Source: Pseudomonas asiatica
GTDB lineage: Bacteria > Pseudomonadota > Gammaproteobacteria > Pseudomonadales > Pseudomonadaceae
Reading direction: 5' to 3'
DNA length: 64,000 nt
Assembly: GCF_009932335.1 (NCBI RefSeq)
Contig: NZ_BLJF01000001.1
Location: forward strand, 3,410,001-3,474,000
Below the pieces are notes generated by a model, which was given only the letters and a program-made list of their open reading frames with translations, searched no databases and was not told where the DNA came from. Every line of letters begins with the position of its first letter. Within the stretch, counting starts at the first letter, position 1. Position numbers and translations under genes: made by a program. Positions 63,901 through 64,000 of this stretch are shown one piece after another.

Positions 63901-64000
63901 ACGGCAGGATCTCGGTGTGGCGCAGTTGCGCCTTGCGCAAGATCTCGGCGGCATCACGGATCTCGCGCTCGCCCGGCAGAAAGATCAGCACATCGCCGGG
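60977..64000 (-). CDS. hrpA: ATP-dependent RNA helicase HrpA, C-terminal part
   Basis: The window holds the last 1007 residues and stop of a DEAH-box helicase that continues past the right edge. The visible part starts inside the helicase core (VLIFLPGEREIRDA) and contains motif V-like VLATNVAETSLTVPGI and motif VI QRKGRCGRVEPG. It then covers the winged-helix and OB-fold region and the long C-terminal region of about 600 residues (DUF3418-type) specific to HrpA. E. coli HrpA has about 1300 residues and helps rescue stalled ribosomes. The N-terminus with Walker A and DEAH is outside. The stop is TAA at 60979-60977. Confidence 0.93.
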   Translation of the reverse strand, partial: PGDVLIFLPGEREIRDAAEILRKAQLRHTEILPLYARLSPAEQQRIFQPHTGRRVVLATNVAETSLTVPGIRYVIDTGTARISRYSYRAKVQRLPIEAVSQASANQRKGRCGRVEPGICVRLYSEEDFNSRPAFTDPEILRTNLAAVILQMLHLRLGAIDAFPFIEPPDGKAISDGFNLLQELSAVNRENQLTPIGRQLARLPIDPRLGRMLLEGARLGSLQEVLIVTSALSVQDPRERPPERQQAADQAHAQWKDVDSDFAALVNLWRGFEEQRQALTANPLRNWCRKNFLNYLRLREWRDAHRQLALICRDLQLTVNKDPSDYPKMHKAILSGLLSQIGQKTEEGDYQGARQRRFWVHPSSGLGRKRPQWVMAAELVETTKLYARMVARIEPDWIEPLAGHLVKKNHFEPHWEKKRGQVVAYEQITLYGLILVGRRPVHFGPIDPVTSRELFIREGLVGGEIQSRAKCLAANKRLLEELDELEAKARRRDILADEETLYAFYEARLPAEIHQTATFDSWYRMGSQKDANLLIMREEDVLAREASEVTAAQYPDSLQVGELRLPLSYHFEPGHPRDGVTVRVPAPLLPSLPGERLEWLVPGLLEAKCVALVRNLPRALRKNFVPVPDFVKASLARMTFGQGALPQALGQELLRMTGARVPDEAWDESVNLVEGHLRMNIEVVDGQGKFLGEGRDLAELTARFAAASQAALAVPRDAKSEQPVQAKAFSEVKQTAQQKIAGLSMTVYPALVEEGGTVREGRFSTQAEAEFQHRRALQRLLLQQLAEPAKYLRGKLPGLTELGLLYREMGRVEALVEDILLASLDSCILEGEQPLPRDGAALAGLAERKRGSWAEHAERLARQTLEVLKLWHGLQKRFKGKIDLSQAVALNDIKQQLGNLVYPGFVRETPGAWFKELPRYLKAVELRLEKLGSQVQKDRVWSGELANLWAQYKARADKHAQEGKRDEQLTVYRWWLEEYRVSLFAQQLGTKVPISDKRLSKQWSQVEG

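Overview
The window reads as core chromosome of a fluorescent pseudomonad of the Pseudomonas putida group. The main evidence is the gene order phhR / phhA-phhB / MFS / ydiJ-like / LysR / aroP / rluB / scpB-scpA / yciO / rnm, and later recQ / yecA-like / aggA / DTW protein / aer / gbuR-gbuA. Further evidence is the high-GC codon use and at least 17 typical Pseudomonas REP (repetitive extragenic palindromic) pairs plus one single palindrome. I see no insertion sequence, prophage, integrase, CRISPR array, rRNA or tRNA. About 52 protein genes are supported, including two very small ones at 3964-4092 and 41288-41416.

Layout. 1-11200: a DUF2790 secreted protein, then the aromatic amino acid block: regulator PhhR divergent from phenylalanine hydroxylase PhhA and the pterin recycling enzyme PhhB, an MFS exporter, a 1006-residue FAD/Fe-S dehydrogenase, a LysR regulator and the aromatic amino acid permease AroP. 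11900-17300: a conserved housekeeping cluster, rnm-yciO-scpA-scpB-rluB on the minus strand (rRNA 5' maturation, Sua5-like protein, condensin partners, rRNA pseudouridylation), divergent from yciB-yciI. 17400-20100: an OmpR/CpxR-like two-component system around a Spy/CpxP-like periplasmic protein. 20200-33250: nitroreductase, TrkH, two AraC regulators, a DUF962 membrane protein, an LpxH-like phosphoesterase, an EamA transporter, a Rdx selenoprotein-like protein, the PlpD-type secreted phospholipase, a SlyA-like regulator, RecQ, a YecA-like protein and a YbaN-like membrane protein.

33500-45800: the TolC-like agglutination protein, a DTW tRNA-modifying enzyme, an Aer-like energy taxis receptor, the guanidinobutyrate module (LysR, GbuA, Na+/solute symporter), and a compact anaerobiosis-type locus with a perfect Anr/FNR box, a 42-codon gene and an intrinsic terminator, resembling PA1414/SicX of P. 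aeruginosa. A LysR/MFS pair, an EamA transporter and two small proteins follow. 45900-64000: a DEAD-box helicase divergent from a YbdG-like mechanosensitive channel, an NCS1 permease, another EamA protein, AzoR, a possible LysR-hydrolase-cyclophilin-ABC exporter operon, a FemAB-like protein, a porin, a KAS III enzyme like PA3286, and the C-terminal 1008 codons of HrpA running off the right edge.

The most useful new observations are regulatory. They are the Anr-box small gene locus near 41288-41544, a 56-codon upstream reading frame plus PhhR-like box in the long leader of aroP, a CpxR-like box and internal terminator in the two-component locus, a near-consensus SlyA operator at the slyA-like gene, perfect palindromes ahead of gbuA and of the KAS III gene, and the complete absence of REP elements from divergent promoter regions. 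All functional statements are inferred from motifs and remembered family knowledge; no database search was run.
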